DNA from: Segatella oris
Lineage (GTDB): Bacteria > Bacteroidota > Bacteroidia > Bacteroidales > Bacteroidaceae
Direction of reading: 5' to 3'
DNA length: 64,000 nt
Assembly (NCBI RefSeq): GCF_900637655.1
Contig: NZ_LR134384.1
Location: forward strand, 558,001-622,000
Both the position numbers and the translations under genes were made by a program. The notes under the pieces are model-generated. The model made no database searches, was not told the origin of the DNA, and saw only the letters and a program-made list of their open reading frames with translations. Shown piece by piece: positions 18,842 to 26,014 of the stretch; the first letter of the stretch is position 1, and every line of letters starts with the position of its first letter.

Positions 18842-19969
18842 CTATCCGAGCAAATGATAGCTGCCTCCGGGCAATGCCTTGACGACACCTTTCATCTCAA
18901 GTGTAAAGAGAAGGGCGGTAAGGCGGGCTATAGGAAGATTGGTTTTGAGGGTGAGGAGGTTGATTTGCAGGTCGTTTTCGCGTTGAAGCACAGTCACAAT
19001 CTGCTGTTCTTCACTGCTGAGTTCAGGAAAAAGTTGGCGTTCTATGCCCTCGTTTCGGGCGCGGTTGAGCATATTGTCCTGCCATCCCATGGCATTGACG
19101 AAGTCGAAAGCCGACGTGATGAGCGCAGCCTTGTTGTCGCGGATGAGGTTGTTGCAGCCCTCACTATAGGCAGCTCCGACAGCTCCGGGAAAGGCAAAGA
19201 CATCCCGATTGTACTCTGTAGCGAGGCGTGCCGTGATGAGTGCGCCGCCATGAGAGGCACTTTCAACGACAATGCAGGCGTCGCTCATGCCTGCAACAAT
19301 ACGGTTACGGCGCACGAAGTTCTGTTTGTCGGCATTGGTATGTGTGGCATATTCCGTGAGCAGTCCACCTTGATTGAGCATCTGTTTCGCGGTGTCCCGA
19401 TGCGCATGGGGATAGAGCATGTCGAGTCCGTGGGCCAGAACAGCCACAGTTTCAAAGCCATTGTCGAGTGCCTGCCGATGTGCATTGATGTCGATACCAT
19501 AAGCAAGTCCGCTCACAATAAGCGTGTCGGGGCAAAGCTTTCTCAGGTCGGTGACGAACCTTCGGATAAGATCTTGCCCGTAAAGTGTACTGCGTCGTGT
19601 GCCCACAACATTGATAATGCGTGGACAGTTGAGGTCGGCCGTGCCTTGATAGAACAGCACAAGCGGTGCATCACAGCATTCGCTGAGACGTCGGGGATAG
19701 CGTTCATCGCCTAAACAAAGCACCTGCACGCCGTTGTTTTCAGCCCACTCGAGTTCGGCTTCGGCCCATTTCTGCAAGGAACTGATGTCTTGAAAAGCCT
19801 CAACAAGACGCTGTGAAGCCTCAGGAATGAGGCTCCTGATGTCGCAATGCTGTTCGATAACAGGCGTAGCGGCACCCACCCGACGATAGACTTCGAGTAT
19901 TCCTGCAAGGTTATAGAAACCAATGCGCGAGAGAATCAGCGTGTTGAGTTGTTCCTGTTGGGCTGTCAT
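18842..19969 (-). CDS. dprA: DNA-processing protein DprA/Smf
   Basis: A 375-residue DprA, which binds incoming single-stranded DNA and loads RecA during natural transformation. The Rossmann-like domain has V-S-G-L-A-Y-G-I-D-I-N-A-H, R-R-N-R-I-V-A-G-M-S and the G-G-A-L-I-T-A-R-L-A run. An N-terminal helix-hairpin-helix-like region (about 15-60) and a C-terminal winged-helix domain (about 315-375) flank it. The frame is open for 27 codons further upstream, but these overlap the thioesterase gene; ATG 19969, 7 bp after that gene, is preferred. With ComF at 62.2 kb it hints at competence capacity, though DprA is widespread. Confidence 0.95.
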   Translation of the reverse strand: MTAQQEQLNTLILSRIGFYNLAGILEVYRRVGAATPVIEQHCDIRSLIPEASQRLVEAFQDISSLQKWAEAELEWAENNGVQVLCLGDERYPRRLSECCDAPLVLFYQGTADLNCPRIINVVGTRRSTLYGQDLIRRFVTDLRKLCPDTLIVSGLAYGIDINAHRQALDNGFETVAVLAHGLDMLYPHAHRDTAKQMLNQGGLLTEYATHTNADKQNFVRRNRIVAGMSDACIVVESASHGGALITARLATEYNRDVFAFPGAVGAAYSEGCNNLIRDNKAALITSAFDFVNAMGWQDNMLNRARNEGIERQLFPELSSEEQQIVTVLQRENDLQINLLTLKTNLPIARLTALLFTLEMKGVVKALPGGSYHLLG

Positions 19970-19976
19970 GGCAAGG

Positions 19977-20396
19977 TTATTTCTGTTCTTCGGTCTGCCA
20001 ATAAGGGGCAAAGGCGCGGTCGTAGTCTTCGCTGTTGCCGAGTCGTCCATTGATTAAACAGACCAATTCTACGTCAGCATGGAAACAAAGTCGCTCGTCG
20101 TTAGCACGGAAGATGTCGTGATTAAAAACATAGCGCACACCCTCCTTGCGCAGTCCCATGCGTGAGATGAACTCGTCATCACAGCGGAGTGGCGTCTTAT
20201 AAGCCAACTGCATACGGGCTACAACAGCATCAACTCCTTTCTCATGCATCTGTGCAAAGCTCAGTCCGGCATGCTTCAAGAAGCAGTGTCTGGTGTGTTC
20301 GGTGTAGTGAAGATAGTTGGCATTGTTCACAATACCTTCGATATCACATTCGTAGTCGCGCACTTCCATGCGCGTTTCAAAGATGTATTTACTCAT
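19977..20396 (-). CDS. Hotdog-fold acyl-CoA thioesterase (YbgC/4HBT-like)
   Basis: A 139-residue single hotdog domain of the 4-hydroxybenzoyl-CoA thioesterase type. The N-terminal active-site stretch E-C-D-I-E-G-I-V-N-N-A-N-Y-L-H-Y (residues 17-32) carries the acidic residue at the usual place. It should hydrolyse small acyl-CoAs in the cytoplasm; substrate unknown. Its start overlaps the DUF2851 gene stop as ATGA and dprA follows 7 bp later, so the three are likely one transcription unit. Confidence 0.85.
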   Translation of the reverse strand: MSKYIFETRMEVRDYECDIEGIVNNANYLHYTEHTRHCFLKHAGLSFAQMHEKGVDAVVARMQLAYKTPLRCDDEFISRMGLRKEGVRYVFNHDIFRANDERLCFHADVELVCLINGRLGNSEDYDRAFAPYWQTEEQK

Positions 20397-21691
20397 AGTT
20401 TCTGCTTTAAGTATTTATAACCAATCCTGCATTGCAGGCAATTCTTTTTGTCACAGTATTCATTTTTCAGTTGTATCAGTCCTTGAGAGTCACCGGCATG
20501 CATCACCTGCAGACCGCAGTCGCGCCACATTCTGACGATATGGTTGTTCTCAGGTCGCAGCTGTTCGAGAAAATCAAAGGCCCTTTCACAGAATGTTTCC
20601 TTGCTGACATGGCGCCCATAAGCAAATAATATCGGCACAACGGTATTGATAATCAACAGTTGGAGCGAAGAAGTGGAGAGTTGCTTCTCGCTGAATTCGC
20701 TCGAAATGCCAAAGCTGTAATGCGTCTGCCAATAAAGCGTTACACTGCTTCGGAGGCATTCCATGGCGGCTTTCACTGTCGTGCAATCAAGCAATTGGCT
20801 TAATCCTGCTTGCTGCTTGGCATAGAGTTGGGCCAACTGTACAATGCGGATATGAGGAAAATTCTGCGGTCTCAGTCTCAGAAAGCGCCAGAGATGAAAG
20901 TCAATGGGCTTGAGATTAAACTTGTGTTGAAGGTAGATATATTCGTGTTGCAACTTGGAGAAGTAACCCTCCTCAAGCACTTCATCGCGGTGGCGCATGG
21001 AAACGGCGTCGATATTCAACAGTCCTGCCTGCCCAAGGAACAGGGCTTCAATCTGAAAAAGATTGTCGCGGTGGTGTGCAATGACTTGCAATGGCAGACT
21101 TAATGCCCACTGTTCGAAAGCTTCACCATTGATTCCGAAACCATAGTTGCGTGCCAATGTGACGAAATAAGCTGCTTCCCACGAGCCATCGCAAGCCTTT
21201 ACACGTTGCTTTATGGCCTCTGTTTTCTGCTCCAAACGCTCGGTTTGCAAGGCCGTGAGCCATGAAGTGAGCATCAAACGGCTTAGATCCGGTATGATTT
21301 TATAACATGGAGGATACTGGTCGGAGGCCAATAATTCATGATAATGCTGCATGACATAAGGGGGAATTTCGAGTTCCATTTGAGGCAAACGGTCGCCTTT
21401 CTGCGTTGTTACTACAGTGTCAACGCATCTGCAGACATGCAGAATCACGTTGTTATAGCTTTCATCCAAGTCGTGTTTATGGGCGAACCAATCGCTTGCC
21501 TTATCGTGAATTTCAACGTTTCCCACCCATAGTGTGCCTCCAATCTTTACCTTTGCATTGAAGAAATCAGGCCCCGCATCGTGATTATGCAGGCCGGAAT
21601 CAATCACTTCCACAGCCATTCCATCGACTGTTTTCAGTGGTTTCAACGGAAACATCTTATGTTTCCATACGTAATGCAAAAGCAATTCCAT
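20393..21691 (-). CDS. DUF2851 family protein
   Basis: A 432-residue protein of the DUF2851 family, common in Bacteroidetes and of unknown function. The N-terminal half has the family-like runs L-H-Y-V-W-K-H and H-N-H-D-A-G-P-D-F-F-N-A, followed by W-V-G-N-V-E-I-H-D-K-A-S-D-W, an acid- and His-rich pattern that could suit metal or nucleic-acid chemistry (my inference). The C-terminus is Cys-rich (C-D-K-K-N-C-L-Q-C-R-I-G), a possible zinc site. No signal peptide or membrane segment. First gene of the unit with the thioesterase and dprA. Confidence 0.8.
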   Translation of the reverse strand: MELLLHYVWKHKMFPLKPLKTVDGMAVEVIDSGLHNHDAGPDFFNAKVKIGGTLWVGNVEIHDKASDWFAHKHDLDESYNNVILHVCRCVDTVVTTQKGDRLPQMELEIPPYVMQHYHELLASDQYPPCYKIIPDLSRLMLTSWLTALQTERLEQKTEAIKQRVKACDGSWEAAYFVTLARNYGFGINGEAFEQWALSLPLQVIAHHRDNLFQIEALFLGQAGLLNIDAVSMRHRDEVLEEGYFSKLQHEYIYLQHKFNLKPIDFHLWRFLRLRPQNFPHIRIVQLAQLYAKQQAGLSQLLDCTTVKAAMECLRSSVTLYWQTHYSFGISSEFSEKQLSTSSLQLLIINTVVPILFAYGRHVSKETFCERAFDFLEQLRPENNHIVRMWRDCGLQVMHAGDSQGLIQLKNEYCDKKNCLQCRIGYKYLKQKL

Positions 21692-21784
21692 GATAATCTT
21701 GTGGCACTATATGTTCTCAAAAATATTGCAAACGAGCGCAAAGTGAATGATTTCATAATCTGCCGAGTGCAGCTATATTTTCTA

Positions 21785-21792
21785 CAAAAATA
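21785..21792 (-). promoter_or_regulatory. Promoter -7 box for the DUF2851-dprA unit
   Basis: TATTTTTG on the minus strand 94 nt before the DUF2851 start. Sequence match only. Confidence 0.4.
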
Positions 21793-21867
21793 CAAAAAAA
21801 CTGATAAAACAACAGACTTTTCAACAGATTATGCGTCAAATACTTATAAAATCAGCAGATAAATTAG

Positions 21868-21875
21868 TAACTTTG
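21868..21875 (+). promoter_or_regulatory. Promoter -7 box for dapB-lepB
   Basis: TAACTTTG, 46 nt before the dapB ATG, in the divergent gap. Confidence 0.55.
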
Positions 21876-21921
21876 CCCCATATATAACAATGTGAAAAGA
21901 AACATTTAACACAATAAGACA

Positions 21922-22677
21922 ATGAAAATAGCATTGATTGGCTACGGCAAAATGGGACACATGATTGAAGAGATTGCCCTGCAACGTGGCCACGAAATTG
22001 TATGCAAAATCGATGCCGACAACCAGCAAGACTTCGACTCTGATGCCTTTATCAACGCTGATGTAGCCATCGAATTCACCAATCCAACGGCGGCATATGG
22101 CAACTATCTCAAGGCTTTCAGCCACAATGTGAAAGTTGTCAGCGGTTCAACGGGATGGATGAAAGACCATAAAGCCGACGTTGAAGCACTGACCAAAGAC
22201 GGCAAGCAGACCCTTTTCTGGGCCAGTAACTTCTCGATTGGCGTGGCCATTTTCAGCGCTGTAAACCGCTATTTGGCTAAAATTATGAACCAATTCCCGC
22301 AATATGACGTTGCAATGGAGGAGATTCACCACGTTCATAAGCTTGATGCACCGTCCGGGACAGCCATAACGCTGGCCGAAGATATTATCGAAAACCTCGA
22401 CAGAAAAGACAAATGGGTGAAAGGTTTGCAGCATCATGCCGACGGAAGTGAGGAAGGAAGCAATACCGTTGCAGCCAACGAACTGCCTATTGCAAGTATC
22501 CGACGCGATGAAGTACCGGGCATTCACAGCATCAGCTACGACAGTGAAGCTGACAAAATCACGATAACACACGACGCACACAGCCGAAAAGGGTTTGCCT
22601 TGGGTGCTGTCTTAGCCGCTGAATACACAAAAGATCATACGGGATTGCTGACTACCAGCGATCTATTTAAATTCTGA
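21922..22677 (+). CDS. dapB: 4-hydroxy-tetrahydrodipicolinate reductase
   Basis: A 251-residue DapB, catalysing the NAD(P)H-dependent reduction step to tetrahydrodipicolinate in the lysine/diaminopimelate pathway. The nucleotide-binding fold starts at once (I-G-Y-G-K-M-G-H). The catalytic/substrate motif is E-I-H-H-V-H-K-L-D-A-P-S-G-T-A near residues 132-146, with the expected His and Lys. Normal length. It is followed after 5 bp by lepB, so diaminopimelate synthesis for peptidoglycan is co-transcribed with signal peptidases. Confidence 0.97.
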   Translation: MKIALIGYGKMGHMIEEIALQRGHEIVCKIDADNQQDFDSDAFINADVAIEFTNPTAAYGNYLKAFSHNVKVVSGSTGWMKDHKADVEALTKDGKQTLFWASNFSIGVAIFSAVNRYLAKIMNQFPQYDVAMEEIHHVHKLDAPSGTAITLAEDIIENLDRKDKWVKGLQHHADGSEEGSNTVAANELPIASIRRDEVPGIHSISYDSEADKITITHDAHSRKGFALGAVLAAEYTKDHTGLLTTSDLFKF

Positions 22678-22682
22678 ATACA

Positions 22683-24131
22683 ATGATAGATAAGGAAAAA
22701 GCCAAGATTAACCCACGCGTTCAATGGGGAAAATTCATTGCTGTCACCCTCTGTTACCTGCTGTTTCTCTTCTGGGTTGGCAGCTGGTGGGGACTGATTG
22801 TGGTGCCTTTTATTTACGATGTCTATATCTCTAAGAAGATCAAATGGCAGTGGTGGAAAGACGCTGAAGGCCCAACACGCTTCATCATGGGCTGGGTTGA
22901 TGCTCTCGTCTTTGCCTTGGTAGCCGTTTATTTCATCAATCTGTTCTTCTTTCAGAACTTCGTTATCCCTTCAAGTTCACTCGAAAAGAGTCTGTTGACA
23001 GGCGATTATCTCTTCGTGAGCAAGGTGAGTTACGGGCCACGCATCCCCGAAACACCGCTCAGCATGCCGCTGACACAGCACACACTTCCCATCATCAACA
23101 CCAAGAGCTATATTGAATGGCCTCATTGGGACTATCGACGCGTGAAGGGATTAGGCCATGTTAAGCTCAATGATATCGTTGTTTTCAACTATCCCGCAGG
23201 TGATACGCTCTGCTCTGCCGACACTTATAAAGATCAGGACTATTATGCCCTTTGCTCCTATATCGGCAAAAGTCTGCTTGCTTCGCAGGGCATGGAACAG
23301 CCCGATTTGAAGGCAATGAACCCCTATTCACAGCGTGATTATCTCGAAAGTGTCATGGCCATGGGACGTAAATACATGAAAGACAATCCGGTTGAATACG
23401 GTGAAATCATCACCCGTCCGACTGACCGCAGAGAGAATTATGTGAAGCGTTGCGTCGGTCTTCCAGGTCAGACGCTGCAGATCAAGAACCGTATTGTCTA
23501 TCTGAATGGCAAGGCAAACAAGGAACCTGATAACGTTCAATACAGTTACTACGTGAAACTCAAGGGACAGATGCCTACGGAACTGATGGACGAACTCGGC
23601 ATTTCAAATGAGGATATGGCCAGTCTTAACCAATATGGCTACTTGCCTTTGACACAGAGAGCCGCCAAAAAGCTTGCTGCCCGCAAGGACATCGTGGCTG
23701 ACATTCACCTGAATACCGACGCACAGACAGGCGACCTCTACCCTCTCAACGCCTATACGGGCTGGACTCGCGACAACTATGGCCCCGTGTGGATACCGAA
23801 AAAGGGAGCCACAGTGAAGCTCAATATGAAGAATATCGCCGTCTATGAGCGTCCCATTCGTGCCTATGAGCACAACGATCTGAAGGTGAAAAACGGACAA
23901 ATCTATATCAATGGACGACTTGCCCACAGCTATACTTTCAAGATGGATTACTACTGGATGATGGGCGACAACCGTCATAACAGTGCAGATTCCCGCTATT
24001 GGGGCTTCGTTCCTGAAGACCATATCGTGGGCAAGCCGATATTCATCTGGTGGAGTCACAACCCTGATCATCCCGGTTTCAGCGGCATTCGTTGGAGTCG
24101 TCTCTTTAATTTTGTCGATAACATCAAATAG
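22683..24131 (+). CDS. lepB: Signal peptidase I (long Bacteroidetes form)
   Basis: A 482-residue S26 peptidase that cleaves Sec signal peptides at the periplasmic face. Membrane segments lie near residues 17-48 and 70-92. The catalytic Ser is Ser99 in I-P-S-S-S-L-E (compare PSGSM) and the Lys is Lys255 in Y-V-K-R-C-V-G-L-P-G. Box E is G-D-N-R-H-N-S-A-D-S-R near 430. About 130 residues between Ser and Lys regions and another insert before box E make it much longer than proteobacterial LepB, as is usual in Bacteroidales. Next gene is a short degenerate paralogue. Confidence 0.96.
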   Translation: MIDKEKAKINPRVQWGKFIAVTLCYLLFLFWVGSWWGLIVVPFIYDVYISKKIKWQWWKDAEGPTRFIMGWVDALVFALVAVYFINLFFFQNFVIPSSSLEKSLLTGDYLFVSKVSYGPRIPETPLSMPLTQHTLPIINTKSYIEWPHWDYRRVKGLGHVKLNDIVVFNYPAGDTLCSADTYKDQDYYALCSYIGKSLLASQGMEQPDLKAMNPYSQRDYLESVMAMGRKYMKDNPVEYGEIITRPTDRRENYVKRCVGLPGQTLQIKNRIVYLNGKANKEPDNVQYSYYVKLKGQMPTELMDELGISNEDMASLNQYGYLPLTQRAAKKLAARKDIVADIHLNTDAQTGDLYPLNAYTGWTRDNYGPVWIPKKGATVKLNMKNIAVYERPIRAYEHNDLKVKNGQIYINGRLAHSYTFKMDYYWMMGDNRHNSADSRYWGFVPEDHIVGKPIFIWWSHNPDHPGFSGIRWSRLFNFVDNIK

Positions 24132-24147
24132 AAAATAAGTAAAGAAT

Positions 24148-24198
24148 GCCCCTTTTCGCCTGTTGCCTCCCATGAGGTTGGCGGTGCAGAAAGGGGGC
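24148..24198 (+). promoter_or_regulatory. Hairpin between lepB and its paralogue
   Basis: Arms GCCCCTTTTC and GAAAGGGGGC (24148-24157, 24189-24198) with an inner GCC/GGC extension. It ends 4 nt before the paralogue ATG, so it could attenuate transcription or limit ribosome access. Confidence 0.5.
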
Positions 24199-24202
24199 GT
24201 TT

Positions 24203-24604
24203 ATGATGCAACAACTACGTGCTTGGCTTCTCAGTCTTGGGATTGCACTGCTTTTAGTCATTGTCGTGCGCTCCTTTGCTTTCGCCATTTACCGTGTCCC
24301 GGCAGCCTCCGTGCTGCGCCAGGGCGACCGAGTGATGGTGAACATGTTGGCACATGGCAACTATAAACGGGGCCAACTCATCGTCTTCGGCACGAAAGAA
24401 AAGCATTTAGGACGCATCAGAGCCTTGCCCGGAGACACTTTGACGGTTGCCCAAAAGCGCTTCGTTATCCCCATGGTGTGCTGCGAAAAATGCCTTTGTG
24501 AGCATTGTTATGCCTATTTGGTCAGCACAGGAAGCGGCCAAACCCTCGTGCCCTACCACGATATTATAGGGCCGGCTTCCCGCCTTTTCTACCTGCCTTT
24601 CTGA
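24203..24604 (+). CDS. Short signal peptidase I paralogue lacking the catalytic lysine
   Basis: A 133-residue S26-like protein with one N-terminal membrane segment (about 5-30). The Ser motif is kept as V-P-A-A-S-V-L-R-Q-G-D-R (Ser36), but the second motif reads L-G-R-I-R-A-L-P-G-D, where the residue aligned to the general-base Lys of LepB is Gly. Box E (GDNR.S.DSR) is absent. Instead the C-terminal part has a Cys cluster, C-C-E-K-C-L-C-E-H-C, at about 94-103. It may be inactive or work by another mechanism, perhaps helping LepB. It could start at Met1 or Met2. Bacteroidales genomes often carry a second lepB-like gene here; the Cys cluster is the odd part. Confidence 0.75.
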   Translation: MMQQLRAWLLSLGIALLLVIVVRSFAFAIYRVPAASVLRQGDRVMVNMLAHGNYKRGQLIVFGTKEKHLGRIRALPGDTLTVAQKRFVIPMVCCEKCLCEHCYAYLVSTGSGQTLVPYHDIIGPASRLFYLPF

Positions 24605-24640
24605 CAAGACTGCCTCTTTTTAACTTTCAAACTCGCTCAG

Positions 24641-25291
24641 ATGTTGAAAACAGCCCTGCTTTCTTCCACCTATTTTGGCCCTGTTCAATGGTATCAGAAG
24701 CTACATCGCTATGACCAATGCCTTATCGAACAGCACGACAACTTCGTCAAACAGACCTATCGTAACCGTTGTGTCATACCGACAACCAACGGTTTGCAGG
24801 CACTCTCAATACCCGTTTCATGTCCCGAAGGCAACCAACTTTCGAAGACGCCCATGCAGGATATCCGCATCTCTGACCACGGGAACTGGCGTCATATCCA
24901 TTGGCATGCCCTCTGCTCGGCCTATGGTGAAAGTCCCTTTTTCATGTACTATGAAGACGATTTGCGCCCTTTCTTTGAACAGAAGTGGACATTTCTCATC
25001 GACTTTAACATGGCTATCACGGAGAAAATGACAGAACTGCTCGACATTCGACCACAAATACAGCTCACAACTGCATTTCAACCGATAGGTACTTGCACTG
25101 AAAACGCCGAACTGAACAGCCTCACCGACGACTTCCGCGACGCCATTCGCCCCAAGCATCCTGACCTTGACAGCGACTTTATTGCCCGCCCCTACTATCA
25201 AGTTTATCAGCAGAAACACGGCTTTCAACCCAACATGAGCATCCTCGACCTGCTGTTTAATAAGGGGAACGAGGCTGTGTTGTGGTTGTAG
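24641..25291 (+). CDS. WbqC-like family protein
   Basis: A 216-residue protein matching the WbqC family: N-terminal L-S-S-T-Y-F-G-P-V-Q-W-Y, then H-x-N-F-x-K-Q-T-Y-R-N-R-C and a W-R-H-I-H-W motif. The family occurs in O-antigen/glycan clusters in proteobacteria and beside lepB genes in Bacteroidetes; its reaction is not firmly known, with a proposed link to glycan or acyl transfer. No signal peptide. It is the last gene of the dapB-lepB-lepB2-wbqC run, followed by the large inverted repeat. Confidence 0.82.
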   Translation: MLKTALLSSTYFGPVQWYQKLHRYDQCLIEQHDNFVKQTYRNRCVIPTTNGLQALSIPVSCPEGNQLSKTPMQDIRISDHGNWRHIHWHALCSAYGESPFFMYYEDDLRPFFEQKWTFLIDFNMAITEKMTELLDIRPQIQLTTAFQPIGTCTENAELNSLTDDFRDAIRPKHPDLDSDFIARPYYQVYQQKHGFQPNMSILDLLFNKGNEAVLWL

Positions 25292-25315
25292 GGAAGCAGA
25301 AACTGCAACCCCTCA

Positions 25316-25488
25316 GCTAAGAAATAAAGAGGAAAACAAGGCCTCTCCCCCTACCCCTCTCCAAAGAGAGGGGAGTGAAATGTCTTTGAAATGGAGTTTA
25401 TAATACAATATAATTAGCGAACATATTACTCCCCTCTCTTTGGAGAGGGGTAGGGGGAGAGGCCTTGTTTTCCTCTTTATTTCTTAGC
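25316..25488. repeat. Perfect 61-bp inverted repeat of type II elements
   Basis: Arms 25316-25376 and 25428-25488 are exact reverse complements around a 51-bp AT-rich loop. Each arm contains a CCCCTCTCC-type hairpin plus 26 bp of flank (GCTAAGAAATAAAGAGG). A further half copy follows to 25511. It starts 25 bp after the wbqC-like stop. Confidence 0.95.
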
Positions 25489-25529
25489 AAAGGGCAGGGG
25501 GTGAGGCTTTGTTCCCCTCCTTGTGCGAT

Positions 25530-25636
25530 GCAACTCCATTCATTTTACCGCGTAATGTGAATGGAGTTACCACGTCTTTTGACGCAGATTACACAGTCAT
25601 TTGATGCAAATGACAACATGCCTTAACGTCAAAAAG
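25530..25636. repeat. 22-bp palindrome array 3 (five units)
   Basis: Units start at 25530, 25552, 25574, 25596 and 25618. The fourth, GTCATTTGATGCAAATGAC, has perfect seven-base arms that differ from the usual GTAACTT/AAGTTAC but still pair. The order array - linker - half repeat - inverted pair is the mirror of 17545-17840. Confidence 0.9.
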
Positions 25637-25639
25637 CGC

Positions 25640-25748
25640 ATTAATTCCAAATAAATGAGATAATCGTTTGACACTCAATGCTTTGCCAAACGTCCTTAAA
25701 ACTCGCGTATTTCGAGCCGAGGGAAATCTGTTTTTGAATTCGCGAGTT
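25640..25748. repeat. CGCGAATTC module shared with 31722-31855
   Basis: Read on the minus strand, this runs AACTCGCGAATTCAAAAACA, then CGAAATACGCGAGTTTT, and continues into array 3. The copy at 31722-31855 is closely similar over its whole length and leads into array 4 in the same order. The ends can form a AACTCGCG/CGCGAGTT hairpin. Confidence 0.8.
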
Positions 25749-25779
25749 ATGCAAAGGCATTTATAAAGGAAAATCAAAA

Positions 25780-25821
25780 AGCCTCTCCCCAAACTCCTCC
25801 CCGAAGAGGAAGGAGAGGCTT
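25780..25821. repeat. C/G-rich inverted hairpin (terminator-like)
   Basis: AAGCCTCTCC and GGAGAGGCTT form the outer arms around a CCTCCCCGAAGAGG centre. It is related to the C/G-rich family and sits before the deaD promoter. Confidence 0.6.
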
Positions 25822-25881
25822 CCTCCCCTTTCTTTTATACTTTTTTACGCCTTTTCTTTCTTCTTATTCATTGATAATCAC

Positions 25882-25889
25882 TATCTTTG
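25882..25889 (+). promoter_or_regulatory. Promoter -7 box for deaD
   Basis: TATCTTTG, 125 nt before the TTG start, implying a long 5' leader. Confidence 0.6.
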
Positions 25890-25895
25890 CACCCG

Positions 25896-26014
25896 ACTTT
25901 GAGGAAGTTGGAGTTAAGATATAGGTAATCAACTTCCATTTATCCGGAAGGAATTGCGCCCAAATTAAATGGCTGGAAGGGCGTTAGTACCTTCGCATTT
26001 AATAAGGAAAAAGA
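25896..26014 (+). promoter_or_regulatory. Structured 5' leader of the DEAD-box helicase gene
   Basis: The leader has a GGAAGTTG/CAACTTCC stem (25903-25910 with 25930-25937) and a CGCCC/GGGCG stem (25957-25961 with 25979-25983). Long structured leaders on cold-induced helicase mRNAs are known elsewhere; here the role is inference. Confidence 0.45.

Noticed and set aside
18707..19714. 335-codon open frame on the plus strand
   Set aside because: It is antisense to dus and dprA, both clear genes; no family resemblance.
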